From Halobellus rufus (GTDB lineage Archaea > Halobacteriota > Halobacteria > Halobacteriales > Haloferacaceae), in contig NZ_BBJO01000019.1 of NCBI RefSeq assembly GCF_000739575.1, positions 1-49,999 on the forward strand: a stretch of DNA of 49,999 nt. Direction: 5' to 3'. The translations under genes and the position numbers were made by a program. Shown piece by piece: positions 35,037-43,636 of this stretch. Below the pieces are notes generated by a model. It was not told the DNA's origin. It searched no databases and saw only the letters and a list, made by a program, of their open reading frames with translations. Each line of letters opens with the position of its first letter. Within the stretch, counting starts at the first letter, position 1.

Positions 35037-35233
35037 CGTCATTTCGAAAGCCCCCGAGCGCTCGACGACCGCGACTCGCTGCGCGCCTCGTGCCTTCGGT
35101 GCTTGCGTCGTCGGGGCACGTCGAGCGTCCGGCCCCTTTCAGTCCTGCCCTGGAGGCTAGTGTGGAGTCAGCACCCTCCATCGGTTGGATCGGTGGATCG
35201 TACCGGTCCGCCCCGCTCGCCGCTCTCCGCACC
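35037..35233. repeat. GC-rich non-coding repeat, copy 2
   Basis: Starts TTTCGAAAGCCCCCGAGCGC and shares blocks with the copy at 33388, including GCGCGCCTCGTG, GGTGCTTGCG and the CCGCCCCGCTCGCCGCT end, with a divergent middle. It lies just downstream of the PQQ lipoprotein gene. Confidence 0.5.
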
Positions 35234-35254
35234 GCCCGCGTCTACTCGCCAAAA

Positions 35255-36586
35255 TTACGGCTCACGAACCGCGAGCAGTCGGCTCTCGTAATTATGCCCC
35301 GGGTTCGTCTGGATATACGCCGTATCCCCAACGACAACCGGTGGGCCACTCCGCTCTCCAATGTCCAGTCGCCATCGACGTGTCCCGTCTGCCCGTGCGA
35401 CAGCTGCAAGCTCCTCACCCTGACTGATGTACACCGTATCCCCTGCGACAGTCGGCGAGAGGACCGCTCCCTTTTCGGTCTCGTACGTCCAGATGTTGCT
35501 CCCGTCACTCACATCGAGTGCATGCAACCGCCCAGTATCGGCATCAGGATACCACTCGCCCACGTACAGCGTCCCGTCTGCGTATGCGGGCGGGCTGAGC
35601 GTCTTCTTCGGGAGCGTCCAGTCCCACGCAACCTCACCTGAGGTAGTCTCGAGGGCGAATAGCCGTTCTGCCCCCGACCACGGTGAGTCATCCAATCCAG
35701 CGGAGACGTGCGGCTTCAACGCGGAGACGAAGACACGATTCGCGCCAGCGACGACGTGTCCTTTGAGCCCCCAGTCATCACCAACATTCAGTTTGGCAGT
35801 CCACTCCCGGTCACCGGACTGCGTGTTCACCGCATACACCTCCCGCGTCGCTCGGTAGCTCTCGTTCATATCGAATGTGAACGCAAGATTCGCGGTTACT
35901 GCTGGTTTCGCCCAGTCAGTGCGCCACGTTGGCCCATCGTCAGTCTCGACGACGTGTGGGCCGAGTGGGGCCGTCCACTCGATGTCTCCTGTCGTTGCAT
36001 CGCACGCGATAATCCCTCTATTTGACCCGATATAGACTGAATCACCTCTGACCGTCGGGCCGATCGGCGGCCGTTCGCCGCTTGATGCGGTGATTCCGTC
36101 CTTCAGGATCCACTCCTGCTCACCAGTCGTGCGATCCAGCGCGTGGAGCCGAACCACGTTCTCCTCCGTGCGGGTGATGACGAGCAGCCGGTTCTCGTGA
36201 AGCGCCGGGGCCCAGCGCATCGGAGGGAGGTCACTGTTCGACCATTGCTCTGCCCCGTCATCCGACGCCAGCGCGAACGCTGTTCCATCAGTCCATGCCT
36301 CAGTCAGATAGAGAGCGTCGTCGACGACTGGCGGATACACCGGCCGGTCGCCAAGCTGTTCCCACGCAATCGTCGCATCGTCACGGGGACCACGCACTTC
36401 CGGTGTGTGCCGTGTATTCCGGGCGTCGTAGCCAATCTGGGGCCATGTCCCTGCGGGGATGGAGTCGTCAGTCGACGGCGTTTGGTCCCCCTGATTATCG
36501 GTTCCACTGCCCGGACTAGCCAGACAGCCAGCCAGGCCGCCCGTGAGGATTCCACCTGTCGTGGCGAGGACCGTACGACGGCGCAT
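35255..36586 (-). CDS. PQQ-type beta-propeller lipoprotein
   Basis: 443 aa. The signal 'RRRTVLATTGGILTGGLAGC' has twin arginine and lipobox. A Thr/Asp linker precedes repeats with 'LYLTEAWTDGTAFALASDDGAEQW', 'RLHALDRTTGEQEW', 'YAVNTQSGDREW', 'FALETTSGEVAW' and 'HALDVSDGSNIW'. Each has the A-x-D-x-x-[TS]-G-x-x-x-W signature of PQQ/BamB-like blades. It is an extracellular lipid-anchored propeller, presumably for protein binding rather than PQQ catalysis, since no catalytic residues were seen. Confidence 0.85.
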   Translation of the reverse strand: MRRRTVLATTGGILTGGLAGCLASPGSGTDNQGDQTPSTDDSIPAGTWPQIGYDARNTRHTPEVRGPRDDATIAWEQLGDRPVYPPVVDDALYLTEAWTDGTAFALASDDGAEQWSNSDLPPMRWAPALHENRLLVITRTEENVVRLHALDRTTGEQEWILKDGITASSGERPPIGPTVRGDSVYIGSNRGIIACDATTGDIEWTAPLGPHVVETDDGPTWRTDWAKPAVTANLAFTFDMNESYRATREVYAVNTQSGDREWTAKLNVGDDWGLKGHVVAGANRVFVSALKPHVSAGLDDSPWSGAERLFALETTSGEVAWDWTLPKKTLSPPAYADGTLYVGEWYPDADTGRLHALDVSDGSNIWTYETEKGAVLSPTVAGDTVYISQGEELAAVARADGTRRWRLDIGERSGPPVVVGDTAYIQTNPGHNYESRLLAVREP

Positions 36587-36818
36587 ATCTGTTCTGTTGT
36601 TCAGTACAGCTAATGGTCTTGTGGTCGCTCAAACGCCTGTTTGTCCCTCATCCAGAGAGGCGACGTGCCTCGTGGGTGGTGTACTCCTCGCTGATGTGGT
36701 TTTTGAGCGCCTGCAAAGGGTGCAGGCGCGTTCGGTCGTGCCTGCACAGCACAGGTGATTCGAGATGCAACACCACACACAGCGACTGGTGTACCGACAG
36801 ACGGAGGCGCGATGACCG

Positions 36819-36995
36819 ATGGCGGTCGAACTGAACGAGATCGAAGAGGCCGAAGTCGACCTGGAGGAGTGGCTAGTCGAACAGGCCGAGAACGGTGTTC
36901 CGGAAATCGTCCTGATTGGGCTTCTTCGGGACTACGCGGACGACATCGAACAGCTTGGCTACGTGCCGCGAATGTGGTGTGCGTCCGACCGATGA
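36819..36995 (+). CDS. 58-aa acidic protein upstream of tnpB
   Basis: 58 aa, starting MAVELNEIEEAEVDLEEWLV, with 'GVPEIVLIGLLRDYADDIEQLGYVPRMW' in the second half. Its TGA overlaps the tnpB ATG (ATGA), so both belong to one transcript and are translationally coupled. Not a transposase; perhaps an accessory or regulator protein of haloarchaeal IS1341-type elements. Function unknown to me. Confidence 0.6.
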   Translation: MAVELNEIEEAEVDLEEWLVEQAENGVPEIVLIGLLRDYADDIEQLGYVPRMWCASDR

Positions 36996-38233
36996 GGCGG
37001 ACTAACACCTTCGAGGTCGTTCCCCAATCGGAACAGGCTGACACCATCCTCCGACGCCTCCTCGATGCGTCAGCGAGCCTCTGGAATCAGCTCACCTACG
37101 AGCGCCGGCAACAGTTCTTCGCCGGCGAGAGTATCTGGGACGGTGCGGATTACTACGACGAGTACGTCGACGTGCTTGGATCGGCGACGACTCAGCAGGT
37201 CACCCGCATCAACGACACCGCCTAGCGGTCGTTCTTCGAGACGGTCGAAGAGGCCGACCAGGAGGTCAGTCCCCCCGGCTACTGGGGGAACCAAGCCGAC
37301 GGGCGTGACCTGCGGACCTACATCCGCAACGACGCCTACACGATCAGGTGGAGCGAGCGCTCCCGGCTTGAGGTTCCTATCGGCAGTCAGCTCAAAGACG
37401 AGTATGGTTTTGGGCGTTCCGAACGGCTTCAGGTTGCGATTCGAGGCGACCCACACTGGCAGGGTGATCAGGGTCGCCTCCACCTCACCTACGACGACAT
37501 CGATGAGACGTATCGCGCCCACCAGCCAGTGACGGTCCCCGAAAGCGGGCAGGCGACGCCGACTGGGACGGACGCCGCCGCACTCGATATCGGTGCGAAC
37601 GTCCTCGTAGCGTGTACGACGACGACCGGCGACCAGTATTGGTACAGCGGCCAGGAACCGTTCCGGCAGTTCCGCGAAACCACCGAGCGCATCGCCGACG
37701 CCAAGGCGAAGCTGCCGGATGGACAGCAGACCAGCAACCGAATTCAGCGGCTCTATCGGAAGCGGTCCCGCCGGCGCGACCACGCCGTGAACGCGCTCCT
37801 TCGAGATCTGGTCGAGCGACTCCACGAGGACGGTGTCGAAATCCTCTATCACGGCGACCTCACCGGTGTCCTTGGCGAGTACTGGTCGGTCGAGGCGAAC
37901 CTCAAAGCCCGCACCTTCTGGGCGCATCGGCAGTGTCTCGACCAGCTTGCGAACGTCTGTGAGGAGTACGGGATCGAGGTGGCCTCACTCTCCGAAGCGT
38001 GGACTTCTCAGACGTGTCCGGAGTGCGGCGAGCGCGAACAGACCCGACGGCATCGCGAGACGCTGACGTGTCCGTGTGGCTTCGAGGGCCACGCCGATCT
38101 CGTCGCGTCGCAGACACTGCTCGAACAGGCAACGAACACCGAGGTCAGGCCGACGGCACGGCCCGTGCGGTTCCAGTGGGACGACCACCAGTGGTACCCT
38201 GTCGAGGGAGCCACGGTGGCTCCCAACGAATAG
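36992..38233 (+). pseudogene. tnpB: tnpB with an internal amber codon
   Basis: The frame would encode 413 aa. RuvC-I '[12 protein letters not shown]' supplies the first Asp. A zinc finger '[25 protein letters not shown]' and the last motif '[11 protein letters not shown]' are present. A TAG at 37223-37225 interrupts the frame after 'RINDTA', so only 77 residues are made without suppression. The second RuvC acid is changed: 'ILYHGDLTG' has Gly where many TnpBs have Glu. TnpB proteins are RNA-guided nucleases that help retain IS200/605 elements. The frame after the stop is intact, so the mutation is recent. Confidence 0.8.
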
Positions 38234-38872
38234 CGCACAAACCCGCAAGGTGCCGCCGTGGTGTCGCCGTGACACCAGCGAGCGGACGCTCCGTGTACGC
38301 GGAGTGGATGTCGATCCGCTGGTCGCTCGCTTTTCCAGCTGCTAGCGCTTTCAGTACAACTTTTCTTGGGCGTTGTTTGGCCGAGATTCGGTGGTTCAAC
38401 GAACGCCTCAGCTGCGGTTTATTGAGCCGGCAGTAGTTTCTCGCGGCTGGTTGGTGTGGTACTCTACGGCTCGCACCGCTCGCCGCTGCCGCCCTCCGCG
38501 TCGCTCGCGACCGACCATTCCGGGCGGTCTGCCTGCGGTAGCGGGCGGACTGCCGGGCTAAAGTGAATATGGTCTCGACGCCAGCGCTTCACCCGTTCGG
38601 GTCCTGCGGACCTCGGCGACGCCGACCGCGACGGACGTGGTTGCGTCGCGGCGAACGGGGAATGCGCTGGCCGCTCGCTCCGGGCGGGTCGGCGCGCGGT
38701 GCTGGTTGGGTGACCTTCCTGAGGCGCGCTCTCGCTCGCGCCCGGTAGGGCGCTCGCGAAGGCGCGAGCGAGAGCGCGCAGATGGTTCTGTCGGTCGTTG
38801 TCGTCGGAAAACCGCGATGTTGGAGCATCGCGGTGTCGGCGCGTGAGCGCCTTCGGAATCAGGTCGATTCCA
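38234..38872. other. 639-bp gene-free GC-rich stretch with repeats and hairpins
   Basis: The stretch between tnpB and the OB-fold gene contains a third, short copy of the GC-rich repeat (38462-38525), a perfect 19-bp inverted repeat (38724-38742 with 38761-38779, 18-nt loop) of alternating CG and CTCG blocks, and a 9-bp hairpin ACCGCGATG/CATCGCGGT at 38811-38834. Open frames here are GC artefacts. The second hairpin lies about 40 nt upstream of the next ATG. Confidence 0.55.
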
Positions 38873-39739
38873 ATGTCTAGTAACAACGCTAGCGGAAAGG
38901 TCGTTTCGGTCGATGAACAGGCATTCGAGAACGCGGGCGAGCAGGCGGTCGATGAAGAGGGCTTCCCGGTCGTCGACGAGACGCCGGAGTTCGAGGCGAC
39001 GGTCGAGCAGGAGACGCAGGCGAAGGTGGATGCGAACCACCCGGACGGGATCGCGGACACGAGCGGGGACCGGATTCACGGTGTCACCCTCGAACAGGAA
39101 GAGCGCATTCAGGCGCGGGAAGCCGAGCTGGAGCACATCAGTGCCCAGGCGGAACTCGGTGGCCAAGACGGTCGGGCGGAGCGGACGCGGGAGGTCGTCG
39201 TCGAGCAGTGTGGCCGTGACGAGCCCGAACCGGTGGAGCGCACGGATCCCCGAGAGAAGCTAACGCAGGAAGAACTCGGAGCGGTGAACACGCAGGCGAT
39301 GCGGATCAGCGACGAGGTGCAGGGCGGCTGGTCGAGAGCGGTCGTCGCGAAGCAGCTGGCCGAGAAGGTGGCGCGCGGTCGGGACGTCACGAAGGCGGTG
39401 CTGGAGACGCTCGAGGAACTGAAGGCGGCGCCGGGGGCGATCGTGCCCATCGCGGACGTGCCGGACGTTCCGGTCGGTGAGGTGACGGTCGAAGGAACCA
39501 TCGAGACGCTCTGGGAGCCTTCATCGACGAGCATCCAACAAGTGGGCCTGATAGCGGATGACAGCGGGAAAATCAAGTTCACCGTTTGGAACAAGAGTAA
39601 CCAGACGGTCGTGCAGGAAGGCGAAACGGTCCGGTTCCGGGCGGCAGCCAAGAACTGGTACGAAGGCCGGTGCTCAATCGCGCTGACCGGGTGGTCCCGG
39701 ATCGAGTTCCCGGAGCGCGGTCGGTGGTGGGAAGAATAG
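38873..39739 (+). CDS. OB-fold single-strand DNA-binding (RPA-like) protein
   Basis: 288 aa from the ATG at 38873, chosen over a GTG-type extension that would cover hairpin DNA. The first 190 residues are acidic and helical, with a possible coiled coil near 75-95. The C-terminal 90 residues are an OB-fold: 'GEVTVEGTIETLWEPSSTSIQQVGLIADDSGKIKFTVW', then 'VRFRAAAKNWYEGRCSIALTGWSRIEF'. This is the RPA-type barrel. It may protect single-stranded DNA in replication or transfer. A run of T follows the stop (39758-39763). Confidence 0.75.
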   Translation: MSSNNASGKVVSVDEQAFENAGEQAVDEEGFPVVDETPEFEATVEQETQAKVDANHPDGIADTSGDRIHGVTLEQEERIQAREAELEHISAQAELGGQDGRAERTREVVVEQCGRDEPEPVERTDPREKLTQEELGAVNTQAMRISDEVQGGWSRAVVAKQLAEKVARGRDVTKAVLETLEELKAAPGAIVPIADVPDVPVGEVTVEGTIETLWEPSSTSIQQVGLIADDSGKIKFTVWNKSNQTVVQEGETVRFRAAAKNWYEGRCSIALTGWSRIEFPERGRWWEE

Positions 39740-39752
39740 CCAGCTGACGCTG

Positions 39753-39843
39753 CCCTCTTTTTTGCTGTGTGCCGGACCAACCCAGACCCCACCGCCCCAC
39801 CCACCGCTCCGTGCTCGCTTCGCTGCGCGCGCAGCCACGACCG
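39753..39843. repeat. flanking repeat A, left copy (after the OB-fold gene)
   Basis: Contains CCCTCTTTTTTG, GTGCCGGACCAACCCAGACC and CACCGCCCCACCCACCGCTC, ending with GCAGCCACGACCG. It resembles 40604-40693 on the other side of the LAGLIDADG gene: a T-rich run, then CCGGACCA, CCCCACCGCCCCACC, a different GC-rich middle, and GCAGCCACxACCG. The T-run (39758-39763) may be a terminator. Confidence 0.5.
39758..39763 (+). terminator. poly-T run after the OB-fold gene
   Basis: Six T residues start 19 nt after the stop codon at 39737-39739. Archaeal transcription often ends at such T-runs. Confidence 0.4.
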
Positions 39844-39931
39844 TGGTGTAGGGGAGAAGGTGAGTTTGTACCTCCTCTCGTCCAATGCGTAGTACTGAGA
39901 GTTTATCTGCGCCGCCGATGGGCGCATCGCG

Positions 39932-40561
39932 ATGTCAAATAGTTCACCCGAGACCCACGATTTCGATGCGTGGTTCACTGGCTTCTTCGACGGCGAGGGC
40001 TGTATCCGTATCTCAATTGCCGACCGAGAGCGGTACAGTACCGGCTTTGAACTTGCACCAATGCTCCGAATCACCCACGAACAGTTGACTGGAACTCTCG
40101 ACGCAGAAGGATGGATTGGCGTGAAAGTAGACCAGAATAGTGAGTATCGAGTCGATCATCGACTTCAGCCGCAGATCGAGGTCACCGAAACGTATCGTGA
40201 CCACCTGATGGAGGCGCTTTGTGCGTACTGTGATGCTCACGGCGTGAACTGTCATGTGTCGAGTCTCGAATCCAATGAGAACCGGAGCGATCAGTACATT
40301 TGGGGCGTGCAGGGTATCAGCAATACGCGGACGCTCCTGACCCCGCTCCGCGATCAGTTCATTGTAAAACGCGAACAGGTTGATCTCCTCCTCGACGAGA
40401 TTCTGCCCCGGATGGACCAGGGCGTCCATCACGAGAAAGAAGGCTTTCTTGAGGTGATGTACTACGTCGATCGGTTCAACTCGTATAAGGGCGGCAGTCG
40501 AGGGAAATACACACTCGAGTACTTCGAGGATCTCTGGGGAATGGAACACCCTCCCAAGTAG
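39932..40561 (+). CDS. LAGLIDADG homing-endonuclease-like protein, apparently shortened
   Basis: 209 aa. A LAGLIDADG helix, 'WFTGFFDGEGCIRISI', occurs at about 14-29, and a second, 'LTGTLDAEGWIGVKV', only about 40 residues later at 52-66. In full-length double-motif enzymes the helices are 90-150 residues apart, so about 60 residues may be missing between them. The acidic residues (D and E of DGEG, D and E of DAEG) remain. The C-terminal 140 residues are otherwise normal. Homing endonucleases cut specific sites for self-propagation. The gene stands alone, flanked by similar repeats, and is not inside an intron or intein that I can see. Confidence 0.7.
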   Translation: MSNSSPETHDFDAWFTGFFDGEGCIRISIADRERYSTGFELAPMLRITHEQLTGTLDAEGWIGVKVDQNSEYRVDHRLQPQIEVTETYRDHLMEALCAYCDAHGVNCHVSSLESNENRSDQYIWGVQGISNTRTLLTPLRDQFIVKREQVDLLLDEILPRMDQGVHHEKEGFLEVMYYVDRFNSYKGGSRGKYTLEYFEDLWGMEHPPK

Positions 40562-40603
40562 CTGTATCGCGCGGTGGCCCCACGAGCGGGCCAAATGGGG
40601 ACA

Positions 40604-40693
40604 CCTCTTGTTTTAGTGAGCACCGGACCACCCCAAGCCCCACCGCCCCACCCTCCGCTCCCGGCCTCCCTCCAGTCGGCCGGCAGCCACAAC
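40604..40693. repeat. flanking repeat A, right copy (after the LAGLIDADG gene)
   Basis: Begins CCTCTTGTTTTAGTGAGCAC, then CCGGACCACCCCAAGC and CCCCACCGCCCCACCCTCCG, and ends GGCAGCCACAACCG. It matches the pattern of the copy at 39753-39843. The two copies bracket the LAGLIDADG gene. Confidence 0.5.
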
Positions 40694-40810
40694 CGGAGTC
40701 ACAGCTTTGGGAGTGGTATATCCAGAGACAAGACCGCTGTCGCGACGGAATCTGTTTGTTTCCCCCTTGGAGGGGCGGAGGGCACACCAAAACGTGTCCC
40801 CCGAGCACAA

Positions 40811-41026
40811 ATGTCTGATGACACGACACTCACGGCCCGAGAGCGGCTTCGCATTCACCTTCGCGAAGCCCGTCGCACGACCGACTCGCCAATCGTGGAA
40901 GCACAGTTAGCGGCTGCGCTGGACGCCTGGAACGACCTGCCGCCGACACCGCTGCGAGAGTGTCCCATCTGCGGGAAGGTCGGACTCCCAGAGCGGATTC
41001 AACAGCACCGGTGCGCTAGCCGGTAG
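40811..41026 (+). CDS. 71-aa protein with a C-terminal CCHC zinc finger
   Basis: 71 aa from the ATG at 40811. The first half is a basic helical stretch ('LTARERLRIHLREARRTTDSPIVEAQLAAALDAW'). The end is 'ECPICGKVGLPERIQQHRC', a C-x2-C-x10-H-x-C zinc finger of the C2HC kind. A DNA- or RNA-binding role is likely. In-frame extensions upstream cross the repeat DNA and are not believable. Confidence 0.65.
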   Translation: MSDDTTLTARERLRIHLREARRTTDSPIVEAQLAAALDAWNDLPPTPLRECPICGKVGLPERIQQHRCASR

Positions 41027-41210
41027 GTGCTCCCACCCTGACAATAGTCATTATGCAGCGGTAAAATCGGTAGGTAATCCGTTAGATCAAGAATAGCCAT
41101 GGCGGCGTTGCCGTGAAGCGAACAAGGAGTCGGTCAAGCCTGAAGTTGCCAAATCACACGCAGCTAAGCACCAATGTTTAACACGGTCGAATATGTTGCC
41201 GACAGTGTAT

Positions 41211-41630
41211 ATGACAAAAGCACTCAAAGCAAGCGGGTTCCTCGGTCTTGCAACGATGATGGTCGTCGGACTGTACCAGTTCACTCTGTTGGCCGGAGGG
41301 AATGGCGTCCCCGGCTGGATGATCGGCGGCCATGCCCATCTGGGTGTGATTTCGATCCTTGCGATCGTGATGGGATTCGCCCTTCCCGCGATCGGAGTCA
41401 CAGGGAGACTACGGACGGCAGTGACGGGTATGTTCATCGCCGGCCAGTGGGGGATTCCCGGTGTCGTCTGGCTCGGAGAAGGTGCTAGCCTGACCTTCCT
41501 GATGCCGACTGCATTCCTCTGGGGGATCTGCCTCATCGTTTCGATGTTGATTATGCTGTACGCCACTCTGACCCAGGATGCTTCGGCTGCGGGGCGGGGA
41601 CCAACAGGGGCGACACCCGCCGACGACTGA
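41211..41630 (+). CDS. four-helix membrane protein of unknown function
   Basis: 139 aa from the ATG at 41211; an ATG six codons upstream (41193) is also possible. Four hydrophobic segments lie at about 8-25, 40-64, 70-90 and 95-118. The second begins with 'GGHAHLGVISILAIVMGF', with two close histidines that resemble quinone- or heme-site motifs of membrane oxidases. A hydrophilic Ala/Gly/Thr tail ends the protein. I do not recognise a family with confidence. Confidence 0.6.
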   Translation: MTKALKASGFLGLATMMVVGLYQFTLLAGGNGVPGWMIGGHAHLGVISILAIVMGFALPAIGVTGRLRTAVTGMFIAGQWGIPGVVWLGEGASLTFLMPTAFLWGICLIVSMLIMLYATLTQDASAAGRGPTGATPADD

Positions 41631-41726
41631 CCCGTCCGTAGCTGGCGACCCTATCGGAATTTTGGTGTAATTGCGTTGCTCTTTCAGTAGTTCTATTGGA
41701 GGTGAATTGTAACTAGGCTGTAACTG

Positions 41727-43076
41727 ATGAGACGGCGGAACTTCCTTCGGACCGGGCTCGCTGTCGGGTTGCCAGTGACGCTGGCAGGCTGTTCGAACAA
41801 CGCAGATGATGGGACTAAAACAGGTTCACCAACCGGCACAGCAACTGACACCGCCACAGAGACAGCGTCACAGGCCGACGAAACGACGACTGTAGAGGAG
41901 ACAGCGGACGACTCAGAAGTCGACAGACCGGCCAATTATCGCTGGGATATGGCACCTGGCCGGAATAACGAAATCCGTAGCCGGCTGGGCCAGTACGTTG
42001 AGGAAAGCGTCGGCGGAGTCGTTCAGAACCATCCTGCATTCGATTTTTCCACTGATAGAGATACAGATAATCAAACAGTCGACTTTGAAGGCTTGAAACT
42101 GTACCGAGACGCTACGTTCGACCTAATGGCGAACGACAATCCAGAGAACCCTATGGAGCAGATGGTGCAGGCATACGTAGACGAGGACTTATTCACAGAC
42201 GCCAAAACAGGCGGCTTCTTCGCACGGCACGACACTGAAGCACCATCACAGTACGATGCAGAAGGATGGCTGAACGCAGAAACAGTCGCAGACTCACTTG
42301 ACTACGGACATAATCTAGCCGTAGCAATCACATGGGAACAAGCAAACAGAACACCCGATACAGTAGAGGAAACTGCAGCGGTAATAAGAGAAGCCTACAA
42401 GAGACATCATGACTTCGATGTACTTGCCTGGGCTACAACGATGGGTAGCCGTACTAGAGAGGATATAAACGACCCGACAGGTCTTCTATATTCTCCAGAC
42501 GATGATACTCTCAGGAACTTCAACTTCAATACCGATGAAGGTAACGGAGAAGACTCCCGACAAATGCACGCACCAATAGAAGAATGGAGCGTAATACAGG
42601 GAGAAGGACCAAGCGGAGAAAGTCGCTACCACCCGCTACTATTCCATACTGATCGACGTATGAGCGGCCAAGCATCAGATTTCATGGAAGCAAAAGAGGG
42701 TGCTGCAAACACGGTCAGAAATATAGCTTCTGGTCCTACTCCTAGAAACAAACAGGTAGACCCCGAACACAATTATTCGATGACGACGGGAATGACAGAG
42801 CAGTTGAGCCGCACACTGTTCGAATACAATAGTAACGATGCTGATTTTGAAGATGTATGGAATCTTGCAAGCGTGATAGAGGATGTGCGGAGAAGAGATG
42901 GAAACTACATCTTCGATACTGCTGATCAAGACGATGATTACAGCGGATTCTTCGATGGCGGCTTCGCAGTCTACGAAGTAGAAGACGATTCACTAGTCAA
43001 CGAGGTCTGGCAAGACGAAGCAGGTCAGTACGACAACTTCGGCCAAGTCTATGACGAACTGGAAGCAGCGAGTTAG
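41727..43076 (+). CDS. lipoprotein with a foreign-looking body
   Basis: 449 aa. The first 55 residues are a typical haloarchaeal Tat lipoprotein leader ('MRRRNFLRTGLAVGLPVTLAGC') plus a Thr-rich linker, written in GC-rich codons. From about nucleotide 42030 the codons change to AGA/AGG (about half of the Arg codons), ATA and ACA, at lower GC. The body is mixed alpha/beta without a known motif, e.g. 'WDMAPGRNNEIRSRLGQYVEESVGG' and 'YGHNLAVAITWEQANRTPD'. This suggests a body acquired from a lower-GC halophile. Exported function unknown. Confidence 0.65.
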   Translation: MRRRNFLRTGLAVGLPVTLAGCSNNADDGTKTGSPTGTATDTATETASQADETTTVEETADDSEVDRPANYRWDMAPGRNNEIRSRLGQYVEESVGGVVQNHPAFDFSTDRDTDNQTVDFEGLKLYRDATFDLMANDNPENPMEQMVQAYVDEDLFTDAKTGGFFARHDTEAPSQYDAEGWLNAETVADSLDYGHNLAVAITWEQANRTPDTVEETAAVIREAYKRHHDFDVLAWATTMGSRTREDINDPTGLLYSPDDDTLRNFNFNTDEGNGEDSRQMHAPIEEWSVIQGEGPSGESRYHPLLFHTDRRMSGQASDFMEAKEGAANTVRNIASGPTPRNKQVDPEHNYSMTTGMTEQLSRTLFEYNSNDADFEDVWNLASVIEDVRRRDGNYIFDTADQDDDYSGFFDGGFAVYEVEDDSLVNEVWQDEAGQYDNFGQVYDELEAAS

Positions 43077-43117
43077 TTACTAAATCCTCTTTTCTCTTAT
43101 CTTTCTCGCGACTACCT

Positions 43118-43357
43118 CTAGTAATATGTACATCCGTATATTGGACAGAAGCCACCAGGCGGAATTACCGGATCAAATGTGCACGGCATTGTAACGTTGT
43201 AGTTGAAGTATGTCTCGCCAGGTACACATCCAAGATCGGTTCTGGAGTAACCTGCATCATTCTCCCAGACCTCTGAGAAAGTTCTGAACGTATTCGAACT
43301 CATCTCATTAGTATAATCCGTAGCAACAGAAACACCGCTTCCCGTAGAGGGATCACT
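43118..43357 (-). pseudogene. C-terminal fragment of a cysteine-containing secreted-type protein
   Basis: From the stop at 43118 the minus frame reads 'SGVSVATDYTNEMSSNTFRTFSEVWENDAGYSRTDLGCVPGETYFNYNV' then Pro/Gly/Cys-rich residues, up to a stop at 43358. The protein-like text continues upstream of the only Met (43303), so this is more likely a fragment of a larger gene than a 61-aa protein. AT-richer than most of the window. Confidence 0.35.
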
Positions 43358-43365
43358 CTATCTAG

Positions 43366-43376
43366 CATATATAAAC
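43366..43376 (+). promoter_or_regulatory. TATA box for the 77-aa protein gene
   Basis: CATATATAAAC is a strong TATA element. It is only 6 nt from a TTG that opens the frame but about 27-37 nt from the GTG at 43403, which is therefore the likelier start. Confidence 0.5.
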
Positions 43377-43402
43377 AGGTTTTGGTATATACTCCTGTAC
43401 AG

Positions 43403-43636
43403 GTGACACAAGCATTGATAACTACAGACGAAAACGAAGGACTTGGATCCGGATTCAAATCCCTCATGGAGAAAGCTACGCCGAAAACAGAGCTCTACGA
43501 ACAGATGCAGCAGGACCAGGGTAGGTCTGAGGAAGAGCTTGAGGATGAGGTAACCCGGGAAATGATTGAACGAGCAGAAGAAACAGAGAACCCGGAACAC
43601 AAGGATACCAAGCTCACAGGATACATCTCAAATTAG
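43403..43636 (+). CDS. 77-aa acidic protein of unknown function
   Basis: 77 aa from the GTG at 43403. Sequence 'MTQALITTDENEGLGSGFKSLMEKATPKTELYEQMQ' is followed by a very acidic helix ('RSEEELEDEVTREMIERAEETE'). No known family. The upstream TATA fits this start. The codons are AT-richer, as in the neighbouring genes of the 42-44 kb zone. Confidence 0.45.
   Translation: MTQALITTDENEGLGSGFKSLMEKATPKTELYEQMQQDQGRSEEELEDEVTREMIERAEETENPEHKDTKLTGYISN

Larger units (their letters stand above)
36707..38277 (+). mobile_element. IS1341-type (IS200/IS605) element, borders approximate
   Basis: The unit contains a 58-aa small gene, a tnpB-like pseudogene, and hairpins at each side. A perfect 9-bp stem GCGCCTGCA/TGCAGGCGC with a 5-nt loop lies at 36707-36729, and a 7-bp stem TGGTGTC/GACACCA at 38259-38277. 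IS200/IS605 ends carry such imperfect palindromes and no terminal inverted repeats. No tnpA is present, as is usual for IS1341-type elements. True borders cannot be set without a comparison copy. Confidence 0.5.

Noticed and set aside
36613..36834. plus-strand 73-aa frame before the IS1341-type genes, considered as a tnpA remnant
   Set aside because: No HUH motif or conserved tyrosine; the frame crosses the left hairpin.
38462..38873. overlapping Arg-rich open frames in the GC-rich stretch
   Set aside because: They fall on repeats and perfect palindromes and have no domain; judged non-coding.
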